Origin: Gelidibacter algens
GTDB lineage: Bacteria > Bacteroidota > Bacteroidia > Flavobacteriales > Flavobacteriaceae
Assembly (NCBI RefSeq): GCF_001678675.1
Contig: NZ_LZRN01000038.1
Span: 1-38,105, forward strand
Direction: 5' to 3'
Length of the DNA stretch: 38,105 bases
Part shown: positions 26,901 to 36,528 of the stretch, piece by piece
How positions within the stretch are numbered: position 1 is the first letter of the stretch
How the letters are laid out: every line of letters begins with the position of its first letter
The notes under the pieces: model-generated
The model's database searches: none
What the model was told of the DNA's origin: nothing
The model's input: only the letters and a program-made list of their open reading frames with translations
Made by a program: the position numbers and the translations under genes

Positions 26901-26987
26901 AATTGTTGCTTTTAAGTTTGATGTTCGATATAATCAAAAACGCTGCCAAACGCTAATTATTTTGATACGCCTATTTTTTTCTAATTG

Positions 26988-27020
26988 AAAAAGGGGCTTT
27001 CTTTATTAAGAAAACCCCTT
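26988..27020 (-). terminator. Terminator after the transketolase genes
   Basis: On the minus strand AAGGGG plus an inner arm (AAGAAA/TTTCTT) forms a long stem and is followed by a TTTTT run. It lies about 50 bp past the end of the transketolase C-half gene. Confidence 0.85.
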
Positions 27021-27069
27021 AGTTATATTTAACTTACTCGATATAAATCCATCGGGAAATAACGACCAA

Positions 27070-28026
27070 CTATTTTTTTCGCTCAATTACTTTTTGAGCA
27101 GCTTCAATGATAGAAGCGCTATTTAAGCCATATTTATCCATAAGTTGTGCAGGTGTGCCAGACTCTCCAAAAGTGTCTTTAGTGGCCACAAATTCCTGTG
27201 GTGCAGGGTGGTTTAATGACAGCACACGAGCCACGCTTTCTCCCAATCCGCCAAGGTAATTGTGCTCTTCAGCTGTAACCACACAACCTGTTTTTTTAAC
27301 CGATTTTAAAATAGCGTCATCATCTAAAGGTTTGATGGTATGAATGTCAATCACTTCTGCAGAGATGCCTTTTTCAAGTAATGCTTTGGCAGCTTCAAGA
27401 GCTTCCCATACCAAATGTCCCGTAGCCATAATGGTCACATCGGTACCTTCAGTTAATTGCAGGGCTTTACCAATTTCAAATTTTTGGTCTTCTGGTGTAA
27501 AATTTGGAACAGATGGACGTCCAAAACGAAGATAAACCGGTCCTTTGTGCTCTGCAATAGCAATAGTTGCCGCTTTGGTTTGGTTATAATCGCAGGTATT
27601 GATGACGGTCATTCCTGGCAGCATTTTCATCAACCCGATATCTTCTAATATTTGATGTGTGGCACCGTCTTCACCAAGAGTTAAGCCTGCATGCGAGGCA
27701 CAAATTTTTACATTCTTATCAGAATAGGCCACACTTTGTCTAATTTGATCGTAAACACGACCTGTAGAAAAGTTGGCGAAAGTTCCCGTAAACGGAATTT
27801 TTCCGCCGATGGTCAATCCAGCTGCCATTCCAATCATATTGGCTTCGGCAATTCCTACTTGGAAGAAACGCTCTGGATGGTTCTTTTTAAAATCGTCCAT
27901 TTTTAAGGAGCCAATTAAATCGGCACAAAGCGCAACAACCTTGTCATTGGTTTGTCCCAATTCTGTCAAGCCTGCTCCAAATCCTGAACGTGTATCTTTA
28001 TTTCCTGTGTTTGTGTATGTTTTCAT
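27070..28026 (-). CDS. Transketolase, C-terminal half (pyrimidine-binding and C domains)
   Basis: A 318-residue subunit carrying the TPP pyrimidine-binding domain (FGAGLTELGQTNDKVVALCA, FFQVGIAEANMIGMAAGLTI) and the transketolase C-terminal domain (about 190-318). The cytoplasmic enzyme moves two-carbon ketol units between sugar phosphates in the pentose phosphate pathway. In many Bacteroidota and archaea it is split in two genes as here; the N-half lies just upstream on the same strand. The glutamate of the GIAEAN motif is the usual catalytic residue. The start at 28026 (MKTYTNTG) is preferred over 28038. Confidence 0.93.
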   Translation of the reverse strand: MKTYTNTGNKDTRSGFGAGLTELGQTNDKVVALCADLIGSLKMDDFKKNHPERFFQVGIAEANMIGMAAGLTIGGKIPFTGTFANFSTGRVYDQIRQSVAYSDKNVKICASHAGLTLGEDGATHQILEDIGLMKMLPGMTVINTCDYNQTKAATIAIAEHKGPVYLRFGRPSVPNFTPEDQKFEIGKALQLTEGTDVTIMATGHLVWEALEAAKALLEKGISAEVIDIHTIKPLDDDAILKSVKKTGCVVTAEEHNYLGGLGESVARVLSLNHPAPQEFVATKDTFGESGTPAQLMDKYGLNSASIIEAAQKVIERKK

Positions 28027-28033
28027 AGTAATG

Positions 28034-28111
28034 CCCACGCAAGTGGGTATCTTTTTAATTAATGTTTTTTTAAAAGCCCTTCCCTTTGGGAAGGATTTAG
28101 GATGGGCTTTT
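28034..28111. repeat. Two REP-like hairpins between the transketolase halves
   Basis: The first is CCCAC-gcaa-GTGGG (28034-28047). The second (28072-28111) can fold two ways: CCTTCCC/GGGAAGG inside, or AAAAGCCC/GGGCTTTT outside, which share two bases. They occupy nearly the whole gap and the second overlaps the stop codon of the N-half. Hairpins with these cores resemble short dispersed repeats that I recall from Flavobacteriaceae genomes; copy number here is not checked. Confidence 0.6.
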
Positions 28112-28955
28112 AATAATCGCCTAAAGTCTCCGGATTCTGCTCCAACCCAATTGCCAACTGATCATCATTTGGCGCTTTCCCGTGCCACGCATGGGTGTGC
28201 ATCATAAAATCAACCCCATTGCCCATCATCGTTTTCAAAAGCACACAAACAGGTTTTCCTTTGCCTGATTTTGATTTGGCAACCGCCATTCCTTTTAAGA
28301 TTTCTTCTATATTATTACCTTGGTTGATTTCTACAACCGTCCATCCAAAGGCTTCAAATTTCTCTTTAATATTCCCCATTGGCAATACCACATCTGTTGG
28401 GCCATCAATTTGCTGTCCGTTGAGATCAATGGTAGAAATTAAATTATCCACATTGTTTCCGGCAGCATACATAATGGCTTCCCAGTTTTGACCTTCCTGC
28501 AACTCACCATCACCATGCAAACTGTAGATAATATGAGCATCATTATTCAATTTTTTTGCTTGTGCTGCGCCAATGGCTACAGACATGCCTTGGCCTAAAG
28601 AGCCAGAAGCCACTCGGATACCCGGTAAACCTTCATGCGTGGTTGGGTGCCCTTGTAAGCGGGAATTAATTAATCTGAACGTGCTCAATTCTTCTATTGG
28701 AAAATAACCTGCTCTTGCCAAGACGCTGTAAAATACAGGTGATATATGTCCGTTTGATAGGAAGAACAAATCTTCGCCTATACCGTCCATATCAAAAGTA
28801 TCCTTTCTGTCCATGATCTCATTGTATAGCACCACCATAAATTCAGCGCAGCCTAATGAACCTCCTGGATGTCCAGAATTGACCTTGTGTACCATGCGAA
28901 GAATGTCTCTGCGTACTTGGGTGGTTAAATCTTCTAATTGTTGTGTGTTTGACAT
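28110..28955 (-). CDS. Transketolase, N-terminal half (TPP-binding domain)
   Basis: A 281-residue subunit that binds the diphosphate of TPP. Visible are the GHPGGSLGCAEF motif near the N-terminus and the metal/TPP motif HGDGELQEGQNWEA, followed by an asparagine-rich loop (STIDLNGQQIDGPTD). It pairs with the C-half gene downstream to form the active enzyme. The start is set at 28955 (MSNTQQLEDL), because the 18 residues before it fall in the promoter region. A perfect promoter lies at 28980-29010. Confidence 0.93.
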   Translation of the reverse strand: MSNTQQLEDLTTQVRRDILRMVHKVNSGHPGGSLGCAEFMVVLYNEIMDRKDTFDMDGIGEDLFFLSNGHISPVFYSVLARAGYFPIEELSTFRLINSRLQGHPTTHEGLPGIRVASGSLGQGMSVAIGAAQAKKLNNDAHIIYSLHGDGELQEGQNWEAIMYAAGNNVDNLISTIDLNGQQIDGPTDVVLPMGNIKEKFEAFGWTVVEINQGNNIEEILKGMAVAKSKSGKGKPVCVLLKTMMGNGVDFMMHTHAWHGKAPNDDQLAIGLEQNPETLGDY

Positions 28956-28979
28956 TTTATAAAAGTTTGTTTTATGCTG

Positions 28980-29010
28980 CAAAAGTAGCCTTTTAAACCC
29001 CGGAAACAAA
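28980..29010 (-). promoter_or_regulatory. Consensus Bacteroidota promoter for the transketolase pair
   Basis: On the minus strand, TTTG (29007-29010) is followed after exactly 19 bp by TACTTTTG (28980-28987), an exact fit to TTTG-N19-TAnnTTTG. Transcription should begin a few bases on, leaving a short leader before the start at 28955. Confidence 0.85.
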
Positions 29011-29176
29011 GTTCAATTGAGCGCATTTATCAACGAATCTTGAACTTTTGCTAACAATTACGGCCCATTTTTTTAAACGATGGGTATCTTTTAACTTCAG
29101 GAACCTTCATTTACTTTGTATCTGTATTTTTTCTAAAGTTTTCCTAAGAGCTCTTTATCTTAATAAGCGCATTGTA

Positions 29177-29184
29177 TATCTTTG
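29177..29184 (+). promoter_or_regulatory. Bacteroidota -7 box for tgt
   Basis: TATCTTTG matches TAnnTTTG; TTTA at 29154-29157 lies 19 bp before it as a weak -33. The tgt start is about 90 bp downstream. The rest of the 318-bp gap holds nothing I can assign. Confidence 0.5.
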
Positions 29185-29273
29185 CCAGCTTATTGGAATT
29201 TTAAATTACAACCACATCATGCTTCAAGCTGACAGTTTTTGGATTGGAATAAAAAGATGTAGGTTTACCACTT

Positions 29274-30404
29274 ATGAAATTTGAACTAAAAGGAAAAGAC
29301 CTTCAAAGTAAGGCGAGGGCAGGCACAATTACTACAGACCATGGGGTTATTGAAACGCCAATTTTTATGCCAGTAGGCACAGTGGCTTCTGTAAAAGGCG
29401 TTCACCAAAGAGAACTTAAGAATGATATCAATGCAGATATCATTTTAGGCAATACCTACCATCTCTATTTACGTCCGCAAACACGAATTCTGGAACAGGC
29501 TGGAGGATTGCATAAATTTATGAACTGGGATCGCAATATTCTGACTGATTCTGGAGGCTATCAAGTGTATTCACTGTCGGCCAATAGAAAAATTAAAGAA
29601 GAAGGCGTAAAATTCAAATCACATATTGACGGCAGTTACCATACATTTACACCAGAAAATGTAATGGAAATTCAGCGTACCATTGGTGCCGATATTATTA
29701 TGGCTTTTGATGAATGCACGCCTTATCCTTGTGATTATAATTATGCGAAACGCTCCATGCACATGACGCACCGTTGGTTGGATAGGTGCATCAATCATTT
29801 GGATACATTACCTTTTAAATATGGCTATGAGCAAAGTTTTTTTCCCATTGTTCAAGGAAGTACCTATAAAGATTTGCGTTTGCAATCTGCAGAATATATT
29901 GCCAATGCTGGCGCGGTAGGAAATGCCATTGGCGGACTCTCAGTAGGGGAGCCTGCTGATGAAATGTACGCCATGACCGAAGTGGTTTGTGGAGTCCTGC
30001 CTGAAGATAAACCCCGGTATTTGATGGGGGTAGGAACGCCTATCAATATTCTTGAAAATATTGCGTTAGGGATTGACATGTTTGATTGTGTGATGCCAAC
30101 ACGTAACGCCAGAAACGGCATGTTATTTACAGCACACGGATCTATTAATATCAAAAACAAAAAGTGGGAAGATGATTTTTCTGCTTTGGACGAGATGGAC
30201 ATGACGTATGTAGATACCGAGTATTCCAAAGCCTACTTGCGCCACTTATTTAGCGTTAATGAACGTTTGGCCATGCAAATTGCAACGATACATAACCTCG
30301 GATTTTATTTATGGTTGGTAAGAGAAGCGAGAAAACATATCTTAGCCGGAGATTTTAGAACCTGGAAAGAAATGATGGTGAAGCAGATGGATAAGCGACT
30401 ATAG
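29274..30404 (+). CDS. tgt: tRNA-guanine transglycosylase
   Basis: A 376-residue cytoplasmic enzyme that swaps guanine 34 of certain tRNAs for the queuosine precursor preQ1. It carries the catalytic motifs: Asp92 in TDSGGYQVYS, the GGLSVGEP loop, and the nucleophile Asp271 in MFDCVMPTRNARNG. Oddly, the zinc-site cysteines of the standard family (CxCxxC after the KN-rich strand) are absent: here the segment reads DEMDMTYVDTEYSKAYLRHL, with Met and Val at the Cys positions, although a His (near 324) remains. It may be a zinc-free form. The length is normal. Confidence 0.95.
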   Translation: MKFELKGKDLQSKARAGTITTDHGVIETPIFMPVGTVASVKGVHQRELKNDINADIILGNTYHLYLRPQTRILEQAGGLHKFMNWDRNILTDSGGYQVYSLSANRKIKEEGVKFKSHIDGSYHTFTPENVMEIQRTIGADIIMAFDECTPYPCDYNYAKRSMHMTHRWLDRCINHLDTLPFKYGYEQSFFPIVQGSTYKDLRLQSAEYIANAGAVGNAIGGLSVGEPADEMYAMTEVVCGVLPEDKPRYLMGVGTPINILENIALGIDMFDCVMPTRNARNGMLFTAHGSINIKNKKWEDDFSALDEMDMTYVDTEYSKAYLRHLFSVNERLAMQIATIHNLGFYLWLVREARKHILAGDFRTWKEMMVKQMDKRL

Positions 30405-30441
30405 AAATTGAAGTTGAAATTGAAGTTGAAGTTGAAGTTGA
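30403..30441. repeat. Hexanucleotide tandem repeat, GAARTT
   Basis: Directly after the tgt stop, about six copies of GAAATT or GAAGTT follow each other, with the later ones uniform GAAGTT. It lies in the short gap before the LptF/G-type gene. Slippage could change its length between strains. Confidence 0.75.
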
Positions 30442-30505
30442 GACTTCCAGTTGAAATCTAAATCATAGAAAATAAACAATACAAATAAAGAATCATATCT
30501 AAACA

Positions 30506-31582
30506 TTGAAAATACTCGATTGGTACATATTAAAACGTTATCTCCTCACATTTTCGATGATGTTATTGCTATTTATTCCTATTGGGATAACAGTAAATCT
30601 TGCCGAGAAAATTGGTAAAATATTAGAAAACAATGTGCCCTTTGGAGAGGTGGCCTTATACTATCTTAATTTTACCATCTATTTTGCCAACTTGCTATTC
30701 CCGATTTTTTTGTTTTTATCGGTGATTTGGTTTACATCAAAACTCGCCAATAATACTGAAATTGTTGCCTTTTTAAGTTCTGGTGTTTCGTTTGCGCGCT
30801 TTCTTAGACCTTATATTATTGGGGCAACCATTATCTCCATATTTGCCATGGTGCTGGGGTTTTATCTGGCGCCTATTGCCAGTCAGGGTTTTAATGAGTT
30901 CACCTATAAATACTTAAAAGGTCCGCAATATCAACAACCGGGGCAAAATATTTTCAGACAGATCAATGATACAGACTTTATTTACGTCAGTAGTTTTGAT
31001 CCCGCCCAAAAAAGAGGCTACCACTTTACCTTGGAGCATATTGAGAATAATGAGTTGACCTATAAGATTTTTGCGAACTCCATTGTCTATTCAGAGAAAG
31101 ATAGTACTTATAAGCTGTTTAACTATTTTAAACGTACCATAACAGATAATGGCGATATTATTGAGAGTCGAAGACGCATGGATACCGTGTTTTCATTTGA
31201 CTTGGAAGATTTAACGCCCGTAAATTATATTGCAGAAACAAAGCCGTATTCAGAACTGGTTGATTTTATAGATAAGGAGAAGGCTAGGGGCTCTTCAAAT
31301 ATTGGACGCTATGAAATTGTAAAATATAAAAAGTGGAGTTTACCTGTTGCCGTCTTTATTTTGACAATTATCGCCGTGTCAGTATCCTCTATAAAGAGAA
31401 GAGGAGGCATGGGTACCAACTTGGCATTTGGGATTACAACGGCTATGGTATATGTGTTTTTTGACAAGGTTTTTGGGGTATTGGCAGAGCAATCTGATTT
31501 TTCTCCATTGATTGCCGCGTGGCTTCCAAATGTGGTTTTTGGTATTTTGGCTGTTTATCTTCTCTACAATGCAAAACGCTAA
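30506..31582 (+). CDS. LptF/LptG-family permease (lipopolysaccharide export)
   Basis: A 358-residue inner-membrane protein of the YjgP/YjgQ type. It has about six transmembrane segments (three in the first 115 residues, starting LLTFSMMLLLFIPIGITV, and three after about 270) around a periplasmic domain (about 120-265). With LptB and its partner it extracts lipopolysaccharide from the inner membrane. The start is a TTG at 30506 (MKILDWYILKRYL), which matches the usual N-terminus; no ATG is better placed. The next gene overlaps its end by 14 bp. Confidence 0.88.
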   Translation: MKILDWYILKRYLLTFSMMLLLFIPIGITVNLAEKIGKILENNVPFGEVALYYLNFTIYFANLLFPIFLFLSVIWFTSKLANNTEIVAFLSSGVSFARFLRPYIIGATIISIFAMVLGFYLAPIASQGFNEFTYKYLKGPQYQQPGQNIFRQINDTDFIYVSSFDPAQKRGYHFTLEHIENNELTYKIFANSIVYSEKDSTYKLFNYFKRTITDNGDIIESRRRMDTVFSFDLEDLTPVNYIAETKPYSELVDFIDKEKARGSSNIGRYEIVKYKKWSLPVAVFILTIIAVSVSSIKRRGGMGTNLAFGITTAMVYVFFDKVFGVLAEQSDFSPLIAAWLPNVVFGILAVYLLYNAKR

Positions 31583-32483
31583 GCTCAAGAATTACCTGCA
31601 CCTTCATTTTTTAGTTTTTATTGCTGGGTTCACTGCTATTTTAGGAGAATTGATCACCATTGGTTCCATTCCATTGGTATGGTACAGAATGTTGATGGCA
31701 GGATTGCTCATGTTCGTCTATATTAGGTTCACCAAACTTAAGATAAAGGTCGATAAGCGTACTATGCTCAAATTTTTTGCTGCTGGCATTATCATTGCGC
31801 TGCATTGGATTACTTTTTTTGAAGCGATCAAACAATCCAATATTTCCATCACGCTCGCTATGTTTTCTACAGGGGCTTTTTTCGCCTCCTTTATTGAGCC
31901 GTTATTTTATAGACGGCGTATTATTTGGTACGAGATTTTTTTTGGGGTCATCGTTATTATTGGTGTTTTTCTCATAACCCACGGGGAGTTGAAGTACATC
32001 AACGGCATTATCCTTGGCATCGTCTCAGCCTTATTGTCTAGCCTATTTGCAGTGATCAACGGTACTTTTATTCAGAAACATTCTGCCACGGTCATTTCAT
32101 TTTATGAGTTTGTCAGCGGGGTGGTATTCTTGACGCTTTTTATACTTTTTTTTAAAGGCGGTTTTGATGTAAAATTCTTTACACTTTCAGCCACAGACTG
32201 GATATTTCTTTTTGTTTTAGCATCAATTTGTACGGCCTATGCCTTTATTGGTTCAGTAAAAGTGATGAAATTTATCAGTCCCTATACAGTGGTACTTTCT
32301 TATAATCTTGAACCTGTTTATGGCATCACTATGGCTTTAATTTTGTTTCCAGAAACTGAAACAATGGGGCCTCAGTTTTATTATGGAGCCTTATTGGTAT
32401 TGCTTTCTGTCTTGATAGATGGGGTTCTAAAGAACGTACAATCCTATAGAGAAAAGAAAAGCAAGCTCCACAAAATCGATTAA
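31569..32483 (+). CDS. EamA/DMT-family transporter
   Basis: A 304-residue protein of about ten transmembrane helices in two repeats, the drug/metabolite transporter layout (for example SNISITLAMFSTGAFFASFI in the first EamA half and ILGIVSALLSSLFAVINGTF in the second). The transported compound is unknown. The start is ATG 31569 (MQNAKLKNYL), within the last 14 bp of the preceding permease gene, indicating translational coupling. The 57 bp upstream that stay open in this frame belong to that gene. Confidence 0.88.
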   Translation: MQNAKLKNYLHLHFLVFIAGFTAILGELITIGSIPLVWYRMLMAGLLMFVYIRFTKLKIKVDKRTMLKFFAAGIIIALHWITFFEAIKQSNISITLAMFSTGAFFASFIEPLFYRRRIIWYEIFFGVIVIIGVFLITHGELKYINGIILGIVSALLSSLFAVINGTFIQKHSATVISFYEFVSGVVFLTLFILFFKGGFDVKFFTLSATDWIFLFVLASICTAYAFIGSVKVMKFISPYTVVLSYNLEPVYGITMALILFPETETMGPQFYYGALLVLLSVLIDGVLKNVQSYREKKSKLHKID

Positions 32484-32582
32484 ATTTTTACAGTTGCTTT
32501 GATTATACTTACCTTTGCAAGTGCTTAAAAAAAATACCTGATTTTTCGTAATGTTGTTTTTATAAGAACGGAAAAAAATACG

Positions 32583-32590
32583 TAGGTTTG
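32583..32590 (+). promoter_or_regulatory. Bacteroidota -7 box for accA
   Basis: TAGGTTTG fits TAnnTTTG and lies 32 bp before the accA start at 32623. A second match, TACCTTTG at 32510-32517, may be an alternative promoter. No exact -33 element is visible for either. Confidence 0.5.
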
Positions 32591-32622
32591 TAGGCTAACT
32601 AATAATTAATTCTTAAATTTCT

Positions 32623-33573
32623 ATGGAGTATTTAGAATTTGAGCTTCCCATAAAAGAACTAGAGGAACAGTTGTCAAAATGCCAAATAATTGGCAAAGAA
32701 AGCAATGTTGATGTGACTCAAACTTGTGAACAAATTGAGAAGAAGCTCATCGCTACAAAGAAAGACATCTACAAAAATCTTACCGCATGGCAGCGTGTTC
32801 AATTATCGCGCCATCCCAATAGACCTTATACGCTTGATCATATTAGAGCCTTATGTGGCGATTCGTTTTTAGAGTTGCATGGCGATAGAAATGTGAAGGA
32901 TGACAAGGCCATGATTGGTGGTTTGGGTAAAATTGGAGACCAGTCTTACATGTTTATAGGGCAGCAAAAAGGGTATAATACCAAAACGCGACAGTATCGT
33001 AATTTTGGAATGTCAAATCCTGAAGGCTATCGTAAAGCTTTGCGTTTGATGAAATCTGCTGAGAAATTTAAACTACCAGTAGTGACCTTGATCGACACTC
33101 CGGGGGCATATCCTGGTTTGGAAGCTGAAGAACGTGGACAAGGGGAGGCCATTGCTAGAAATATCATGGAAATGACCCGTTTAAAAGTACCTATTATTTG
33201 CGTGATCATCGGTGAAGGCGCTTCCGGCGGTGCTTTGGGCATTGGTGTTGGAGACCGCGTTTTGATGATGGAGAACACGTGGTATTCTGTTATTTCTCCA
33301 GAATCGTGCTCATCCATCTTGTGGCGCAGTTGGGAATATAAGGAGCAAGCTGCAGAAGCACTGAAACTGACATCAATTGATATGAAGAAAATGAAGTTGG
33401 TAGACGATATTATCAAAGAACCATTGGGTGGTGCACATACCAATCGTGAAGAAGCTTTTTTATCAGTAAAAAAGGCCATTGAAAAATCATATGCCGAGCT
33501 TAAAAACTTATCACCAAAAGATTTGGTCAAAAAGCGTATGGATAAATATGCTGACATGGGTGTCTATAAATAG
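32623..33573 (+). CDS. accA: Acetyl-CoA carboxylase carboxyltransferase subunit alpha
   Basis: A 316-residue cytoplasmic subunit that, with AccD, transfers the carboxyl group from biotin to acetyl-CoA in the first step of fatty-acid synthesis. Typical family segments are visible: [16 protein letters not shown]-like ([20 protein letters not shown]), [20 protein letters not shown] and the oxyanion-hole region [15 protein letters not shown]. Length and start are standard. It is probably transcribed alone, with a promoter just upstream and a terminator at 33601. Confidence 0.96.
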   Translation: MEYLEFELPIKELEEQLSKCQIIGKESNVDVTQTCEQIEKKLIATKKDIYKNLTAWQRVQLSRHPNRPYTLDHIRALCGDSFLELHGDRNVKDDKAMIGGLGKIGDQSYMFIGQQKGYNTKTRQYRNFGMSNPEGYRKALRLMKSAEKFKLPVVTLIDTPGAYPGLEAEERGQGEAIARNIMEMTRLKVPIICVIIGEGASGGALGIGVGDRVLMMENTWYSVISPESCSSILWRSWEYKEQAAEALKLTSIDMKKMKLVDDIIKEPLGGAHTNREEAFLSVKKAIEKSYAELKNLSPKDLVKKRMDKYADMGVYK

Positions 33574-33600
33574 GAGCGCCCTTATATCTTAATACAAATG

Positions 33601-33631
33601 AAAACTGGAGTTGTCAACTTCGGTTTTTTTT
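33601..33631 (+). terminator. Terminator after accA
   Basis: A stem of about 12 bp (AAAACTGGAGTT with AACTTCGGTTTT, 3-nt loop, two G-T pairs) runs into a T8 tract. Confidence 0.85.
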
Positions 33632-33743
33632 GGCCTTATTAACAATATATTTAAGTTATTAACAGTTACATTGTTGATGACCTGTTAAGATTGAAGACCG
33701 ATAAATAGGCTTCTTTCTTTACAATTTATTTACATTCGCATTC

Positions 33744-35291
33744 ATGAAACAACCAAACCAGATACAAGGCTACAAAGTGGACAAAAGCACTATTATTAGC
33801 TTAGAAAAAGGAAAAATACCTCCGCAAGCTATTGATTTAGAAGAAGTTGTTCTTGGAGCGATGATGATTGACAAAAAAGGTGTGGATGAGGTGATTGACA
33901 TTTTGAGTCCTGATGCGTTCTATAAAGATGCCCATAAATACATCTTCGAGGCTATTTTCAAATTGTTTGAAAACAGTGAACCTGTCGATTTATTAACCGT
34001 TTCCAGTCAGCTTAAAAAAGATGCGAAGTTAGATTTGGTGGGTGGCGATTTTTATCTGATTTCCTTAACCCAAAGGGTATCTTCTTCAGCACATATTGAG
34101 TTTCATGCACGCATTATTCTGCAAAAATTCATTCAAAGAAGTTTGATCAAAATTTCCAATGAAATTATTGAGGAAGCTTACGACGAAACAAAAGATGTTT
34201 TTGACTTGTTGGATCATGCCGAGGCAAAACTCTATGAGGTGACCCAAGGGAACATCAAAAAATCTACTGAAACTGCTCAAAGTTTGGTAATTCAAGCTAA
34301 AAAGAAAATCGAGGATATTTCCAATAAAGAAGGTATGAGCGGCATTCCGTCAGGCTTTGATAAGTTGGACAAATTGACTTCTGGCTGGCAAGAGAGTGAT
34401 TTGATTATTGTGGCGGCTCGTCCTGGGATGGGTAAAACAGCCCTGACCTTATCTATGGCAAGAAATATTGCCGTGACCCATAATATTCCGGTAGCATTTT
34501 TCTCATTAGAGATGGCCTCTGTACAGTTAATTACAAGGTTGATTTCCAGTGAAACAGGTTTGTCTTCAGAAAAACTGCGGACAGGGAAATTGGAAAAACA
34601 TGAATGGGAACAATTAAACGTGAAAGTAAAAGCGTTGGAAAAAGCGCCTTTGTTTATTGATGATACCCCATCGCTTTCCATTTTTGATTTGCGTGCAAAA
34701 GCACGTCGTTTGGCATCGCAATACGGCATTAAAATGATCATTATTGATTATTTGCAACTGATGACGGCTGGTGGAAGTCAAAAAGGCGGAAATAGGGAAC
34801 AAGAAATTTCTACCATTTCACGTAACCTTAAAGCCTTGGCAAAGGAGTTGAGTCTTCCGGTAATTGCATTGTCTCAATTATCGCGTGCTGTAGAAACACG
34901 TGGCGGTAGTAAAAGACCATTATTATCTGATTTACGTGAATCTGGAGCGATTGAACAGGATGCGGATATTGTTTCCTTTATCTACAGACCAGAATACTAT
35001 AAAATTGACGAGTGGGATGATGAAGAACGTTCACCTACAGAAGGTCAGGCAGAATTTATTGTGGCAAAGCATAGAAATGGTGGCTTGGAAAACATCAGAT
35101 TGAAATTTATTGGGCATCTTGGTAAGTTTGACAATCTTGACGATTTTGATACGCCTTTTGGTGAATTCCATTCTAAGATGAATGCCGCTGCCAATGATAA
35201 TACATTTAATTCCAGCAATTTTCCGTCGGCTTCAGATGCTTTTGATCCGCCCTCAATGGATGATGACGAAGACAATGATGTGCCGTTTTAA
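33744..35291 (+). CDS. dnaB: Replicative DNA helicase
   Basis: A 515-residue hexameric helicase that unwinds DNA at the replication fork. The N-terminal DnaB domain (about 25-130, PPQAIDLEEVVLGAMMIDKK) and the RecA-like C-terminal domain (about 200-470) are both present, with Walker A ARPGMGKTAL, Walker B IIIDYLQLM, and the arginine-finger region KRPLLSDLRESGAIEQDADI. The acidic tail (SMDDDEDNDVPF) is common in this phylum. There is no intein. Confidence 0.97.
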   Translation: MKQPNQIQGYKVDKSTIISLEKGKIPPQAIDLEEVVLGAMMIDKKGVDEVIDILSPDAFYKDAHKYIFEAIFKLFENSEPVDLLTVSSQLKKDAKLDLVGGDFYLISLTQRVSSSAHIEFHARIILQKFIQRSLIKISNEIIEEAYDETKDVFDLLDHAEAKLYEVTQGNIKKSTETAQSLVIQAKKKIEDISNKEGMSGIPSGFDKLDKLTSGWQESDLIIVAARPGMGKTALTLSMARNIAVTHNIPVAFFSLEMASVQLITRLISSETGLSSEKLRTGKLEKHEWEQLNVKVKALEKAPLFIDDTPSLSIFDLRAKARRLASQYGIKMIIIDYLQLMTAGGSQKGGNREQEISTISRNLKALAKELSLPVIALSQLSRAVETRGGSKRPLLSDLRESGAIEQDADIVSFIYRPEYYKIDEWDDEERSPTEGQAEFIVAKHRNGGLENIRLKFIGHLGKFDNLDDFDTPFGEFHSKMNAAANDNTFNSSNFPSASDAFDPPSMDDDEDNDVPF

Positions 35292-35331
35292 AAAGTTGTT
35301 ATTTTCTTTAACTTCTTTCTTAGTTTAAGAT

Positions 35332-35339
35332 TATCTTTG
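35332..35339 (+). promoter_or_regulatory. Bacteroidota -7 box for the AI-2E family gene
   Basis: TATCTTTG matches TAnnTTTG, 26 bp before the ATG at 35366. Between them AAGGTT (35341-35346) and AACCTT (35360-35365) could pair in the leader, next to the start codon. Confidence 0.5.
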
Positions 35340-35365
35340 CAAGGTTTTAAAAAAATTGCAACCTT

Positions 35366-36401
35366 ATGGATAAAAGACGTACAACAAATTTATTATTACT
35401 AGTTATCGTTGTGCCACTGGTTTTTTACTATCTTAAAAATCATGTCGTTTATCTTTATTCCGTTAGCATTCTCCATGTTTATAGCGCTCCTGTTTCTACC
35501 TTTGATGCGCTGGTTGGGGAAAAAAGGCGTTCCAAAATTCATTAGTATATTTATTGTCATTTTACTTATTTTGTTGGGGCTGGGCGTGACTGCGGAATTG
35601 ATCCATCTCTCCAGCAAACAGATCATGTCTTCTGACAGTACATTTTTTGTCCAAGCTGAAGAAAAATTGGTAGACCTAAAAAACTCATTGGAAGCATTTT
35701 TTGGTGTAGAGTTTGGTAAGAATGGCAGTATCATGGCGCAATTTGCCGAAACTAAAAATATTGGTTCTGTTGTGGGGTTTGTCGGCAGCTTTTTAAGCAT
35801 GTCACTCACCACTGCATTCTTTACGGTACTTTGGTTGGCAGAATCCATTAACGTTCAAAAAGTACTGAACGCCACCTTATTAAAACAAAAACACACCTCC
35901 GTCAAAACCTTCCTCAAAATTGAAAATGATTTAATAAAATTCATCAAAGTAAAATTCTTGGTCAGTTTGGGAACCGGGATTTTTACCGGCTTGGCTTGTG
36001 TGTATTTTGATGTGAGTTTTCCAATTTTTTGGGGACTCTTTGCGTTTGTCATCAATTTTGTACAAATGATTGGCTCCTTTATTTCAGTCATCAGCTTGTC
36101 TCTTTTTGCTTTTGTTGAAATCGATCCCACGAGCACCTTGCTCTTCTTTATGCTTGCCATAACTTTGGTACAAGTTGTTTTTGGAGCCATTTTAGAGCCT
36201 ATTTTTATGGGAAAATCCTTTGCAATTAACATCATTGCCGTATTGGTAATGCTGATGTTTTGGGGTTTTATCTGGGGAATTCCAGGCATGATCATGTCCA
36301 TACCAATAACCGTATTTATCAAGATTATTTTGGAGCAATTTCCCAACACGAAAATTATTGCCAGCTTACTATCTGGCAAAGAGATCGTCCTTAAAAAATA
36401 G
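35366..36401 (+). pseudogene. AI-2E family permease, one frameshift
   Basis: The gene starts at ATG 35366 (MDKRRTTNLLLLVIVVPLVF) and breaks at the A5 run 35435-35439. Removing one base joins it to the long frame that ends at 36401, giving about 345 residues, usual for this family: ...VFYYLKIMSFIFIPLAFSMF. It has about eight transmembrane segments, with the C-terminal pattern LEPIFMGKSFAINIIAVLV and WGFIWGIPGMIMSIPITVFI typical of AI-2E/TqsA/YdiK-type transporters. The substrate is unknown; family members have been linked to signal export or ion antiport. The short frame alone would begin at a TTG (35409), unlikely as the real start. Confidence 0.85.
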
Positions 36402-36528
36402 CTACGTTCTAATATTTTCTTAAAGCATTTTATCGAGGCTTAATTTTTGTTTACCTTTCCAAGGCAGATTAAAGATGTATGGGTATCTATAAACGCTACT
36501 CTTTTTTCTCTTTCTAAAAAGCACCAAG

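Noticed and set aside
29048-29284. A 78-residue frame before tgt
   Set aside because: It overlaps the tgt promoter and start and looks like translated AT-rich leader, without any family features.
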